64,000 nt of DNA from the NCBI RefSeq assembly GCF_000022025.1, contig NC_011886.1, positions 4,009,209-4,073,208 of the forward strand. Reading direction: 5' to 3'. Below the pieces are notes generated by a model, which saw nothing but the letters and a program-made list of their open reading frames with translations, made no database searches and was not told where the DNA came from. Of the stretch, positions 28,376 to 37,107 are shown one piece after another; positions within the stretch are counted from its first letter, which is position 1; each line of letters starts with the position of its first letter. The position numbers and the translations under genes are program-made. This DNA is from Pseudarthrobacter chlorophenolicus A6. GTDB taxonomy: Bacteria; Actinomycetota; Actinomycetes; Actinomycetales; Micrococcaceae.

Positions 28376-28906
28376 ATGAACGGCAACAATCCGGGCAAGA
28401 CCGGCCCGTCCGCGCCGGAAGCACCTCCCGCCGGCGGACCGCACCCCCTGGTCCGGCTGCTCCAGGACTTCACGCTGGAGGCCAACCGCTACGTGGACGC
28501 TGCCGGCGGACGCAAGGACATGCACCGGACGGACCTGAACGCCCTGGCCGTCATCATGCGCCACACCGCGAAGGGCAACGTGGTCACACCCGGGCTCCTC
28601 CGCAAGGAACTGAACCTGAGCTCGCCGGCCACCACGGCCCTGATCGACAGGCTGGACAGTTCCGGCCACGTAGTCCGCGAGCGCCACAGCTCGGACCGCC
28701 GCCAGGTCCAGCTGAAGATGACCCCCAAAGCCTTCACCGAGGGCGGCGCCATCTTTGCCCCCCTTTCCCGGCACATGGGAAAGGCCATGGCGGAGTTCAC
28801 GGAGGCGGAGCTGGACACCGTTTCACGCTTCATGGCGGCCATGGTGGATGCCACCATCGCCGCCCGCGAGGATTCCCCCGAACCCTCCGGGCGTCCAGCC
28901 GGGTAG
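28376..28906 (+). CDS. MarR-family regulator
   Basis: A 176-aa winged-helix protein with the MarR core (TPGLLRKELNLSSPATTALIDRLDSSGHVVRERHSSDRRQVQLKMTPKA split over about 72-122). It starts at ATG 28376 behind AGGAGGTGA, a full match to the anti-Shine-Dalgarno sequence. It is divergent from the MMPL exporter gene and probably represses it through the palindrome between them. Confidence 0.9.
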   Translation: MNGNNPGKTGPSAPEAPPAGGPHPLVRLLQDFTLEANRYVDAAGGRKDMHRTDLNALAVIMRHTAKGNVVTPGLLRKELNLSSPATTALIDRLDSSGHVVRERHSSDRRQVQLKMTPKAFTEGGAIFAPLSRHMGKAMAEFTEAELDTVSRFMAAMVDATIAAREDSPEPSGRPAG

Positions 28907-28960
28907 CAGACACCGCTTATTTGACGGCCCCAACGCCGGTCCCTGCCGCCCGGTTGGGAG

Positions 28961-28966
28961 TAGCGT
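28961..28966 (+). promoter_or_regulatory. -10 box, likely leaderless start
   Basis: TAGCGT lies 6 nt before ATG 28973, so transcription would begin at or next to the start codon. No Shine-Dalgarno sequence is present. Confidence 0.45.
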
Positions 28967-28972
28967 TTGTCC

Positions 28973-29791
28973 ATGAGCGACCCCCAGCCCGAAGACGACG
29001 TCTACACCCACGGCCACCACGAGTCAGTGGTCCGGGCCCATGCCGCCAGGACCGCCGAGAACTCCGCGGCATTCGTCCTGCCGCACCTCACCCCGGGAAC
29101 GGACGTACTCGACGTCGGGTGCGGGCCGGGCAGCATCACCTGCGATTTTGCCGCTGTGGTCAGCCCGGGACGGGTTACCGGCCTGGACCGCTCACCGGAA
29201 ATCATCGCCCAGGCCCAGGCACTCGCCGTCGAACGCGAAGTACCCAACGTGGAATTCGTGGCAGGCAACATCTACGACCTCGACTTCGCGGACGGGACGT
29301 TCGACGTGGTCCACGCCCACCAGGTGCTGCAGCACCTGACCGACCCCGTCGAGGCGCTGCGGGAAATGCGCCGGGTAGCCAAGCCCGGCGGCATCGTTGC
29401 GGTGCGGGACGCCGACTTCCACGGCATGAGCTGGTACCCCGCCATCCCGGAGCTGGACGAATGGATGGACCTCTACCAGCTCATCGCGCGGCGCAACGGG
29501 GCAGAACCCGACGCCGGGCGTCGCCTGGTCAGCTGGGCCCAGTCCGCGGGCTTCCACGACGTCGCTCCCACCAGCAGCAACTGGCTCTACGCCACGGGCC
29601 AGCAGCGCCGCTGGCAGGCCCGGGTCTGGGGTGAACGGGTACTGCATTCGGCGTTTGCGGAGCAGGCCCTGGAGTACGGTTTCGCCAACCCGGCGGACCT
29701 GGCGCGGATCTCGGCCGGATGGCACCGCTGGGGGTCCACGGACGACGGCTGGTTCCTGATCCCGAACGGGGAGGTCATCGCCCGCGCTTAG
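28973..29791 (+). CDS. SAM-dependent methyltransferase (class I)
   Basis: A 272-aa methyltransferase with motif I VLDVGCGPGSITCDFA (about 45-60), the acidic end of strand 2 in VTGLDRSPEII and motif IV-like FDVVHAHQVLQHL. The overall pattern resembles UbiE/COQ5-type small-molecule methyltransferases. The substrate is unknown. It has its own likely leaderless promoter and no obvious operon partner. Confidence 0.87.
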   Translation: MSDPQPEDDVYTHGHHESVVRAHAARTAENSAAFVLPHLTPGTDVLDVGCGPGSITCDFAAVVSPGRVTGLDRSPEIIAQAQALAVEREVPNVEFVAGNIYDLDFADGTFDVVHAHQVLQHLTDPVEALREMRRVAKPGGIVAVRDADFHGMSWYPAIPELDEWMDLYQLIARRNGAEPDAGRRLVSWAQSAGFHDVAPTSSNWLYATGQQRRWQARVWGERVLHSAFAEQALEYGFANPADLARISAGWHRWGSTDDGWFLIPNGEVIARA

Positions 29792-29913
29792 GTTGTACCG
29801 GTTTCCACATGGCTCCAAGGTTCCCTGCCGCGCATTCGCCCCCAGGCGTAGCGTCGGGGTCATGACCTCTTACGGAGACCACGAGTATTGGGCTGAGCCT
29901 TATGCCGTGGAGG

Positions 29914-29935
29914 TTGACCAACTAGACTTGGTCAA
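29914..29935. promoter_or_regulatory. Perfect inverted repeat at the toxin-antitoxin promoter
   Basis: TTGACCAA and TTGGTCAA form an exact 8-bp inverted repeat with a 6-nt spacer, ending one base before the antitoxin ATG. It encloses a -10 box TAGACT (29923-29928). It is the probable autoregulation site of the Phd-type antitoxin. Confidence 0.7.
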
Positions 29936-29936
29936 C

Positions 29937-30164
29937 ATGGGACAGTACAACGTCCAGGAAGCCAAAACCCGGCTTTCCGAACTGCTGAACCTCGTGGAAC
30001 GCGGCGAGGACGTGGTCATCGCGAAAGCCGGACGCCCCGTGGCGCGGTTGGTGAGGATCGAGCCTCCAACCAGGCGGGAACTTGGTTTCCTGGGCCCGCT
30101 CCACATCCCGGACGGGTTTTATGAGCCGTGGACAGAGAAGGAAATGGGAGTTGCCGAAGAATGA
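29937..30164 (+). CDS. Phd/YefM-type antitoxin
   Basis: A 75-aa antitoxin starting MGQYNVQEAKTRLSELLNLVERGEDVVIAKAGRPVARLVRI, the standard Phd/YefM DNA-binding fold, followed by a C-terminal tail (GFYEPWTEKEMG) likely to wrap the toxin. ATG 29937 is chosen because the family starts here and the operator palindrome lies just upstream; a longer frame from 29862 would place that palindrome inside coding DNA. It overlaps the toxin gene by 4 nt (ATGA). Confidence 0.9.
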   Translation: MGQYNVQEAKTRLSELLNLVERGEDVVIAKAGRPVARLVRIEPPTRRELGFLGPLHIPDGFYEPWTEKEMGVAEE

Positions 30165-30550
30165 GGCTGCTCCTGGATACGCACGTCTTCCTGTGGGCAA
30201 TCGCCGAGCCGCGCCGGCTCTCCACCAAAGCCCGTAACGCCATCTCCAAACTGGATAACCAGGTCTTCGTTTCGCCGGTAACCGCCTATGAGCTCTCCTA
30301 CAAACACAGGCTCGGAAAGCTTCCCGCCGGGTCTGCGATCGTCTCAAGCTTTGGGCGCCAACTCGCCCACCTCTACGCGTCCGAGCTTCCGGTCAGCGCA
30401 TCCCACGGGCTTGCTGCCGGACAACTCGACTGGGACCACAAGGATCCTTTTGACCGCCTGCTGGCAGCGCAGGCCATGGTGGAGGGGTTTACCCTGGTCA
30501 CAGCGGACGGGAGTCTGCAGGCCTTCGAACCGGTGGCCACATTGTGGTGA
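30161..30550 (+). CDS. vapC: PIN-domain toxin (VapC type)
   Basis: A 129-aa PIN-domain ribonuclease. The acidic residues expected to hold Mg2+ are visible: Asp6 in LLLDTHVFLW, Glu in SPVTAYELSYKH (about 44), Asp in DHKDPFDRLLAAQA (about 93-97) and Asp in LVTADGSLQAF. All appear intact, so the toxin should be active. It is paired with the Phd-type antitoxin, a common mixed VapBC arrangement. No mobile element surrounds it. Confidence 0.92.
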   Translation: MRLLLDTHVFLWAIAEPRRLSTKARNAISKLDNQVFVSPVTAYELSYKHRLGKLPAGSAIVSSFGRQLAHLYASELPVSASHGLAAGQLDWDHKDPFDRLLAAQAMVEGFTLVTADGSLQAFEPVATLW

Positions 30551-30572
30551 CGGGCCGGCCGGCTGGCCCGCG

Positions 30573-30578
30573 TAAGAT
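30573..30578 (+). promoter_or_regulatory. -10 box of the LysE gene, likely leaderless
   Basis: TAAGAT lies 6 nt before GTG 30585, with no Shine-Dalgarno sequence. Confidence 0.5.
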
Positions 30579-30584
30579 TGGTTA

Positions 30585-31208
30585 GTGCAATTTTCCCTGT
30601 GGCTGGCCCTTGCAGGCGCCGGCGCCCTCATCAGTTTCACGCCCGGTGCCGGGGCCATCAACACCATGAGCAATTCCCTGAACGCCGGCTTCCGCCGCTC
30701 CATCTGGGGAATCCTCGGCCAGCAGGCAGCCCTCATTGTCCACGTGCTCATCGTGGCGCTGGGCGTGGGCGTCCTGGTTTCCGGGTCTCCGCTGGCCTTC
30801 AACATCATCCGGTACGCCGGGGCCGCCTACCTGGTCTACCTGGGCATCCGGCAGTTCCTCAGCAAGCCCGCCGTCCAGGAGGAGCAGGCGGCCGGGCCCG
30901 CCTTCGAGCCTGCGGGGTCAATCTTCCGGCGCGGTTTCTGGGTCAACCTCCTGAACCCGAAGGCGATTGTCTTCTTCCTGGCCTTCACGCCCCAGTTCAT
31001 CCGGCCCGAAGAATCGCTGGTTACCCAGTACGCCATCCTCACGGCCACCATCGTGGCCATCGACATCCTGGTCATGTGGTTCTTCTTCGCCGCGGCCGCG
31101 CGGTCCTTCCAGCGCTTTACGCAGACCGAACGCGGCCAGCTGGTCCTCAGCAAGGTGTTCGGCGTGCTGTTCGTCGGCGTCGGAATCCTGCTGGCGTTCA
31201 TCCACTGA
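30585..31208 (+). CDS. LysE/RhtB-family amino-acid exporter
   Basis: A 207-aa membrane protein with about six hydrophobic segments. The N-terminal signature is ISFTPGAGAINTMSNSLNAG (about 16-35), where the family usually has PGP, and WVNLLNPKAIVFFLAF is a second hallmark. Members export amino acids or related small molecules; the substrate is not predictable. Its promoter appears to start transcription at the GTG codon. Confidence 0.88.
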   Translation: MQFSLWLALAGAGALISFTPGAGAINTMSNSLNAGFRRSIWGILGQQAALIVHVLIVALGVGVLVSGSPLAFNIIRYAGAAYLVYLGIRQFLSKPAVQEEQAAGPAFEPAGSIFRRGFWVNLLNPKAIVFFLAFTPQFIRPEESLVTQYAILTATIVAIDILVMWFFFAAAARSFQRFTQTERGQLVLSKVFGVLFVGVGILLAFIH

Positions 31209-31381
31209 TCCCGCTCCAGGGCCGGACGGGCTGGCCGCCGGCCGGTGGCCCGCGGGAGGCACCCGGGCCACCAACCCTGCTTCCTACCCATTTCAGTTAA
31301 CCGTCATGCGTCTTTACAAGTCCGTCAATTATTGTGAATCGCCGCTGGCCATCGGTGCCGAGAAAGCGCATGCTTAGACGC

Positions 31382-31921
31382 ATGAACTCAACGTCGAGCC
31401 CATACCGCGTCATTGCCGTTTGCACGGGCAATATCTGCCGCTCCCCCATGGCTGAACACATGCTCCGGGCGGCACTGGAACGCGAGGGGCTGGACGGAGT
31501 GGTGACGGTGGACTCCGCCGGCACCACGGGGTACGAAGCCGGCCGGCCCATTGATCCGCGCGCGGCCCGCCGGCTGGCCATCACGCAACTCGCCACAGAT
31601 TTCCATGTGGCACGGGAGTGGGAGCACGGCTGGTTCCGCGACCGGGACCTGATCCTCGCCCTGGACATCGACCACTACGCGTGGCTGAGCCAGGCCGCTC
31701 CGGACAGGGAGTCGCTGGAGAAGATCCGGATGCTCCGCAGCTTCGATCCCGCCATGGCCGGCCGGGACCTCCTGGACCAGGGCATCGAGGATCCCTGGTA
31801 CGGCGGCCACGCCGATTTCGACGCCGTCTGGCATCAGATCCACACCGCAATGCCCGGTCTCGTTGACTATATCAGGGCAGCAGTTGCAAGCAGTGCACAC
31901 CTGGCGCGGCAGGCGCTCTGA
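31382..31921 (+). CDS. Low-molecular-weight protein-tyrosine phosphatase
   Basis: A 179-aa LMW-PTP with the P-loop C14-T-G-N-I-C-R20 (VCTGNICRSP) and the C-terminal catalytic Asp in EDPWYGGHADFD. ATG 31382 is preferred; ATG 31370 in the same frame has a weak GAGAAAG site and cannot be excluded. It removes phosphate from tyrosine residues, often in control of polysaccharide export or signalling. It lies 19 nt upstream of the kinase-PabB gene, which has its own likely promoter. Confidence 0.9.
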   Translation: MNSTSSPYRVIAVCTGNICRSPMAEHMLRAALEREGLDGVVTVDSAGTTGYEAGRPIDPRAARRLAITQLATDFHVAREWEHGWFRDRDLILALDIDHYAWLSQAAPDRESLEKIRMLRSFDPAMAGRDLLDQGIEDPWYGGHADFDAVWHQIHTAMPGLVDYIRAAVASSAHLARQAL

Positions 31922-31927
31922 AAACGG

Positions 31928-31933
31928 TACGCT
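31928..31933 (+). promoter_or_regulatory. -10 box of the kinase-PabB gene, likely leaderless
   Basis: TACGCT lies 7 nt before ATG 31941 and no ribosome binding site is visible. Confidence 0.45.
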
Positions 31934-31940
31934 CTACTCC

Positions 31941-34052
31941 ATGAGCCCAGCCCCCGTCATCATCGCCCTTGACGGACGCTCGGGCGCAGGCAAGACCACC
32001 CTCGCCGTGGAACTGGCCGCGCGCCTGCGGGCGCGCCATAAAGTGTCGCTGTTCCACCTCGAGGACATCTATCCGGGCTGGAACGGCCTGGCCGCCGGCA
32101 TCGAACGCTACGTCAGCACCGTCCTGGGCCCGCTGAGCCGCGGCGAGGCCGCCACCTGGACCAGCTGGGACTGGGAAAAGCATTACGACGGCGGCTCCCG
32201 GGTAACACTGCCCGCCGAGATTGTCATCGTGGAGGGAGTGGGTGCCGCGGCCGCCGCCGCCCGGCCGTTCCTGGGCGCGGCCATCTGGGCGGACTCCCCG
32301 GAGGACGTCCGGCGCACGCGCGCGCTGCAGCGGGACGGCGAAACCTACGAGCCCTACTGGGACCAGTGGGCGGCCCAGGAGTCCGAATGGCTGGCCGGGG
32401 ACGATGTTCCCGGCGCGGCGGACCTGCACATCAGGAACGTGGCAGACGGCAGCGCACCGGAGGACGTGCTGCAACTCCTGCCGTACCTCCCGGCGCTGGC
32501 ACAGGTCCTCGCCCCGGAGCTGTCCGCCCGGCGGGGCCTGAGCCTCCGTGCCGAACGGCTCGACGCACGCCCGCAGGCCGCCGAACTTTTCCATGCCCTG
32601 TACGGCACGTCCGCCAACGCCGTCTGGCTCGACTCGTCCAACGCGGGAGCCGCGGATCCCGGCAGTGCGGATCCGAGCACCCGGACGGCCGCCGAACGCA
32701 GCCGGTTCAGCATTCTGGCGGACGACGGCGGCACGTTCGGCCAGTCGGTCATGCACCGGTCCGGAGCCAGCCACATCAGCGCCGGCTCCGTCACCGCCAC
32801 CGTGGACGGACCGTTCTTCCGTTGGCTGGATACCGTGTGGGGCCGCCGGGCGGTCCGCGCCCCGGAGGGCTACCCCGGAGAGTTCACCCTGGGGTGGCTG
32901 GGCTACCTGGGCTACGAGCTGAAACGCGAAACCGGCGGCACCGACGTCTCAGCGGCCACGCCGGACGCCGCACTGATCTTCGCCGGACGGGCGGTGGTCC
33001 TGGACCACGCGGAAGGCACCGCCTGGCTCCTGGCACTGGACGCCCCGGACGCCGCCGAATGGCTGGACGCCGCACGGGCAGCCGTGCAGCGTGCAGCGGG
33101 TGCGCCCGCGGCGTTGGACAGCGGGGACGGCAACGAACCGGCCGGCTCCGGCATTGATGGCGGCAGCACCGCCGTCGGCAGCGCGTCCGTGCCCGTGTTC
33201 GCAAGCCGGGACAGCGGAGTGACCTACCGCGAAAAGATCACCAAGTCCCAGCGTGAAATCGCCGAGGGAAACACCTACGAAGTTTGCCTGACCACCACCC
33301 TCGCGGCCCGCGTCCCGGGAGGCACCGTCGACCCGTGGCATACGTACCTGGCACTGCGCCGCCGGAATCCGGCACCGTTCGCCAGCTACCTGGCCTTCGA
33401 CGGGTTGGCGGTTGCCAGCACGTCGCCGGAACGTTTCCTGCGGATAGCGTCCGACGGCGGCATGCGCGCCGAGCCGATCAAGGGCACCCGCCGCCGGGCT
33501 TCCGGCGCCGCTGAGGATGCCGCCCTCCGGACGGAGCTTGCCACCTCGCTGAAGGACCGTGCCGAGAACATCATGATCGTTGACCTGCTGCGGAATGACC
33601 TGAGCCATTTCGCTGTCCCCGGCTCCGTGACGGTGAGCCGGCTGTGCGCCATCGAAAGCTACGCCACCGTGCATCAGATGGTCAGCACTATCGATGCCTC
33701 CCTGCCGCCGGGTTCCCCGCGGGCCGAAGCCGTGGCTGCCTGCTTCCCTGCCGGTTCGATGACAGGGGCACCGAAGATCAGCACCATGGCCATCCTCGAC
33801 CAGCTGGAAGCCGGCCCCCGAGGAATCTATTCGGGGGCCATCGGATACTTCTCGCTGAACGGTGCCACGGACCTGGCCGTCGCCATCCGGACCCTGGTGA
33901 TCCGCCGGGATGGTGACGGTACTGCGGAACTGAGTCTCGGCGTCGGCGGCGCCATCACGTCCGATTCCGTGCCGGACGAGGAATACGACGAAATCCGCAC
34001 CAAGGCCTACGGAGTCCTCTCGACGCTCGGCGCAACTTTTCCGGACGCCTGA
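31941..34052 (+). CDS. pabB: P-loop kinase-like domain fused to aminodeoxychorismate synthase component I
   Basis: A 703-aa fusion. Residues 1 to about 190 are a uridine-kinase-like P-loop domain (Walker A in DGRSGAGKTTLAVELAA; substrate-side motif FHLEDIYPGW; IVIVEGVGAAAAAARPFL). Residues from about 200 on are a chorismate-binding enzyme; PIKGT with Lys514 is the PabB signature that distinguishes it from anthranilate synthase (PIAGT). Further motifs are KDRAENIMIVDLLRNDLS and PAGSMTGAPK. PabB makes 4-amino-4-deoxychorismate for folate. A PabC lyase is encoded 1.6 kb downstream; no PabA glutaminase is seen. The kinase domain's role is unknown. Confidence 0.85.
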   Translation: MSPAPVIIALDGRSGAGKTTLAVELAARLRARHKVSLFHLEDIYPGWNGLAAGIERYVSTVLGPLSRGEAATWTSWDWEKHYDGGSRVTLPAEIVIVEGVGAAAAAARPFLGAAIWADSPEDVRRTRALQRDGETYEPYWDQWAAQESEWLAGDDVPGAADLHIRNVADGSAPEDVLQLLPYLPALAQVLAPELSARRGLSLRAERLDARPQAAELFHALYGTSANAVWLDSSNAGAADPGSADPSTRTAAERSRFSILADDGGTFGQSVMHRSGASHISAGSVTATVDGPFFRWLDTVWGRRAVRAPEGYPGEFTLGWLGYLGYELKRETGGTDVSAATPDAALIFAGRAVVLDHAEGTAWLLALDAPDAAEWLDAARAAVQRAAGAPAALDSGDGNEPAGSGIDGGSTAVGSASVPVFASRDSGVTYREKITKSQREIAEGNTYEVCLTTTLAARVPGGTVDPWHTYLALRRRNPAPFASYLAFDGLAVASTSPERFLRIASDGGMRAEPIKGTRRRASGAAEDAALRTELATSLKDRAENIMIVDLLRNDLSHFAVPGSVTVSRLCAIESYATVHQMVSTIDASLPPGSPRAEAVAACFPAGSMTGAPKISTMAILDQLEAGPRGIYSGAIGYFSLNGATDLAVAIRTLVIRRDGDGTAELSLGVGGAITSDSVPDEEYDEIRTKAYGVLSTLGATFPDA

Positions 34053-34066
34053 CTCCGCGTGCCTGC

Positions 34067-35542
34067 CTACTGGACGGTTGCCGTCAGCCTTGCCACGTTG
34101 TCCACGTAGCGTGCTGCCAGCGGCCGGTTCAGCCAGTCAGACAGCCGCAACTCATGGGAGATGTCCCGGTACGTGTCCTCCACCCCGCGCATCTTGGCCA
34201 CGATGTCCGCCCCGAGCAGCATGACGGACACTTCAAGGTTCAAGGAGAACGAGCGCATGTCCATGTTGCTGGAGCCCAGGACGGCCACCTCGTCGTCGAT
34301 GGTGAAGTGTTTGGCGTGCAGCACGAACGGGGCCTTGTACAGGTAGATCCGCACACCCGCTTCGAGCAGCGCCTCGTAGTAGGACTGCTGGGCGTGGTGG
34401 ACCAGGAACTGGTCACCCTTTTCGGAGACGAACAGTTCAACGTCCACGCCGCGCTGGGCCGCCGTGGTGATGGCATACAGCAGGGAATCATCCGGGACGA
34501 AGTACGGGCTGCAAATGGAAATCCGGTGCTGCGCCGAATAGATCAGGGTGTTGAACAGCCGGAGGTTGTTCTCCGTGCTGAACCCGGGGCCGCTGGGCAC
34601 CACCTGGGCGGTGACGTGCCCCGGTGCCCGGTCCACGGGAAGCTGCAGCTGGTCCTCCAGCGACTCGTCGGTTTCGCTGAGCCAGTCGGTGGCGAAGACC
34701 ACGTTCAGGGTGGTGACGATCGGTCCGCGGAGGCAGGCCATCAGCTCAACCCATTCCCGGCCTGCCTTCCGGTGGCGGGGATTGTTATAGGAGGGCTCAA
34801 TGAGGTTCTGTGAGCCGGTGAAGGCCACCTCACCGTCCACCACCATGATCTTGCGGTGGTTCCGGAGGTCCGGCCGGCGCCACTGTCCGTGGATGGGCAG
34901 CAGCGGCAGCATGCGCTTCCACTGGATCTTGCCGGCCTTGAGCCGCTTGAGGAGGTTCTTGTATCCCTTGACCCGCAGCGTGCCGATATGGTCGAAAAGA
35001 ACCCGCACTTCCACGCCGCGTTCAGCAGCTTCCTCCAGGGCGGTCAGCAGCTCGTCCGTGATGTGGTCCGTGCTCATGATGTAGAACTCGGCGTTGACGA
35101 ATTTCTTCGCTTTGCGCACTGCCTGGGTCATGGCCAGGATCGAGTCCGGGTAACCGGGCAGGAGGTCCACCGTGTTTCCGTCCACCATGGGCAGCGAACC
35201 CAGCCGGCGGTTCAGTTCCCCGGCCGACTTCACCCATTCAGGGCCCTGGTAGTCGCTCTCGGCATCCGAGAGTGCCGTGATACCCGCCTGCACCCGCTCA
35301 TTGACCTGCTGCTGCTGCTCGCGGCGCCGGCTGGACAGCCTGAAGTTGCCGAAAAGCAGGAAGAGGATGATGCCCACGAAGGGCACGAAGAAGATGCCCA
35401 GCAGCCAGGCCATGGCCGTGGTGGGGCGCCGGTTGCCCGGGATGATTCCCAGGGCCAGGATCCTGATGGCGAGGTCTGCCACGCCGAGGATCACCACTAC
35501 CCACATCGGCGCGGTGCCGGCAAGCGAAAATGGCCACAACAC
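34067..35542 (-). CDS. cls: Cardiolipin synthase (phospholipase D type)
   Basis: A 491-aa enzyme with two N-terminal transmembrane helices (about 12-32 and 43-64) and two HKD motifs, NHRKIMVVDGEVAFTGSQN (from about 228) and HAKHFTIDDEVAVLGSSN (from about 409). It joins two phosphatidylglycerols into cardiolipin. The start is taken at GTG 35542; ATG 35506 would also keep both helices. It is transcribed against pabB and pabC, and splits this folate pair. Confidence 0.92.
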   Translation of the reverse strand: MLWPFSLAGTAPMWVVVILGVADLAIRILALGIIPGNRRPTTAMAWLLGIFFVPFVGIILFLLFGNFRLSSRRREQQQQVNERVQAGITALSDAESDYQGPEWVKSAGELNRRLGSLPMVDGNTVDLLPGYPDSILAMTQAVRKAKKFVNAEFYIMSTDHITDELLTALEEAAERGVEVRVLFDHIGTLRVKGYKNLLKRLKAGKIQWKRMLPLLPIHGQWRRPDLRNHRKIMVVDGEVAFTGSQNLIEPSYNNPRHRKAGREWVELMACLRGPIVTTLNVVFATDWLSETDESLEDQLQLPVDRAPGHVTAQVVPSGPGFSTENNLRLFNTLIYSAQHRISICSPYFVPDDSLLYAITTAAQRGVDVELFVSEKGDQFLVHHAQQSYYEALLEAGVRIYLYKAPFVLHAKHFTIDDEVAVLGSSNMDMRSFSLNLEVSVMLLGADIVAKMRGVEDTYRDISHELRLSDWLNRPLAARYVDNVARLTATVQ

Positions 35543-35624
35543 GAGATAACCCCCGGAAGATGAGCTCCCGGCGGACCGTTTCCGTCCGGGGCGTTCCGCC
35601 CAGCTTATCCGCGCGGCGCCGCAC

Positions 35625-35630
35625 TAAGCT
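35625..35630 (+). promoter_or_regulatory. -10 box of pabC, likely leaderless
   Basis: TAAGCT lies 6 nt before ATG 35637. The nearby GGAG is only 2 nt from the start codon, too close to act as a ribosome binding site. Confidence 0.45.
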
Positions 35631-35636
35631 GGAGCC

Positions 35637-36566
35637 ATGACCTCTCCCGCTTCCGTGGTACTCGTTTTCCTTGATCCCGCCTTCCCCGACGGCCGGCTGG
35701 CCGACGCCGCCCAGCCGCAGCTGATGGTCACGGACCAGGGCGCCACCAGGGGCGATGGCATCTTCGAAACGATGCTCGCCGTGCGCGGGTCAGTCCGAAA
35801 AATCCAGGCCCACCTGGACCGCCTGGACGGCTCCGCGGCGGCGCTGGACCTCAGCATCCCGGGCCAGGATGACTGGCGGCGGGCCATTGCCACTGCCATT
35901 GCCGAACACCAGGCGCAGTACCCGGCCCCCGATGCGGGCGACGATGAACTGGTGGTCAAGCTGGTGGTCACCCGCGGCGTTGAAGGTGCGGGCTCCCCCA
36001 CCGCCTGGGTGCAGGTCTCCCCTGCTCCGGCCGCCGGCCGCCGCCAACGGGAAACAGGCATCGACGTCATCCTCCTTGACCGCGGGTACGACAGTGACGT
36101 TGCCGAGCGTGCGCCGTGGCTGCTCATGGGCGCCAAGACGCTCTCCTACGCCGTCAACATGGCCGCCCTGCGCCATGCCCGCAGGCAGGGCGCAGACGAC
36201 GTCATCTTCCTGTCCTCGGATGGCCGCGTGCTTGAGGGCCCCACGTCCACGGTGCTGCTGGCGCACGTGGAGGAGTCCGCTGACGGGACGGCCATCAAGC
36301 GCCTCATCACGCCGCAGCTGGACAGCGGCATCCTGCCCGGAACATCGCAGGGGGCCCTCTTCACCGCGGCAAAGGCGGCGGGCTGGGAACTGGGCTACGG
36401 ACCCCTGGAACCGCAGGACCTGCTGGATGCCGACGCGGTCTGGCTGATCTCCAGTGTCCGCCTCCTCGCCCCGGTCAACACGATCGACGGCAAGCAGATC
36501 GGTACCCCGGCGCTGCAGAAGGAGCTGACGGCTGAGCTCACGGGGCTTTACGCCGGAATCCAATAG
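35637..36566 (+). CDS. pabC: Aminodeoxychorismate lyase / class IV aminotransferase
   Basis: A 309-aa fold-type IV PLP enzyme. The Schiff-base Lys lies in MGAKTLSYAVNMAALRHA (about 180), and the substrate-side stretch DQGATRGDGIFETMLA (about 33-48) is typical. Together with PabB it would give 4-aminobenzoate for folate. A branched-chain or D-amino-acid aminotransferase cannot be excluded from sequence alone, but the nearby pabB supports PabC. Confidence 0.82.
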   Translation: MTSPASVVLVFLDPAFPDGRLADAAQPQLMVTDQGATRGDGIFETMLAVRGSVRKIQAHLDRLDGSAAALDLSIPGQDDWRRAIATAIAEHQAQYPAPDAGDDELVVKLVVTRGVEGAGSPTAWVQVSPAPAAGRRQRETGIDVILLDRGYDSDVAERAPWLLMGAKTLSYAVNMAALRHARRQGADDVIFLSSDGRVLEGPTSTVLLAHVEESADGTAIKRLITPQLDSGILPGTSQGALFTAAKAAGWELGYGPLEPQDLLDADAVWLISSVRLLAPVNTIDGKQIGTPALQKELTAELTGLYAGIQ

Positions 36567-36613
36567 CACTGAAACAAGTGGTGAAGTCCCTTTTCCGCGT
36601 GCTGCTTCGCCCG

Positions 36614-36619
36614 TAAGGT
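36614..36619 (+). promoter_or_regulatory. -10 box of the PPOX-like gene, likely leaderless
   Basis: TAAGGT lies 7 nt before ATG 36627, with no Shine-Dalgarno sequence. Confidence 0.45.
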
Positions 36620-36626
36620 GTGGACC

Positions 36627-37091
36627 ATGGACTCGCCAAAGCTGCCAATCGAAAACCTTTCCTTTGACGACTGCTGGGAACTCCTGGCTGACGACACCCT
36701 GGGCAGGCTCGCCATCGTCGTCGACGGCCACCCCGAGGTATTCCCGGTCAACTACGTTGTAAACCGCCGGAGTATCGCTTTCCGCACGGCGGCCGGCTCG
36801 AAGCTGTGGGGTGCCCTGATGGAACGCCCCGCGGCGCTCGAGATCGATGGCTACGATCCCGCCAGCGAGCTTGCGTGGAGTGTGGTGGTGCGCGGCGATA
36901 CCCAGGTCATCGAGGACCAAGCGGAAATGGACGCCGTGGACGGCCTGGGGCTCGAACCGTGGCAGCCGGGGGAAAAGTCAAACTACATCCGGCTGAACGC
37001 TAAGGCACTTACCGGCCGGCGGTTCCAGGTGAACCGTCCGGACGTCTGGAACACCCGGCTGCAGGACCGGCGGCGGGCTTCGTTCGAGTAG
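36627..37091 (+). CDS. Pyridoxamine 5'-phosphate oxidase-like flavin-binding protein
   Basis: A 154-aa split-barrel protein of the PPOX-like group (GRLAIVVDGHPEVFPVNYVVNRRSIAFRTAAGSKL, about 26-60). Such proteins bind FMN, F420 or haem and often act on small redox substrates; the cofactor cannot be told here. It stands alone, with its own likely leaderless promoter, between pabC and a convergent TetR gene. Confidence 0.82.
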   Translation: MDSPKLPIENLSFDDCWELLADDTLGRLAIVVDGHPEVFPVNYVVNRRSIAFRTAAGSKLWGALMERPAALEIDGYDPASELAWSVVVRGDTQVIEDQAEMDAVDGLGLEPWQPGEKSNYIRLNAKALTGRRFQVNRPDVWNTRLQDRRRASFE

Positions 37092-37107
37092 CCTTGCCGG
37101 CCGCCAG

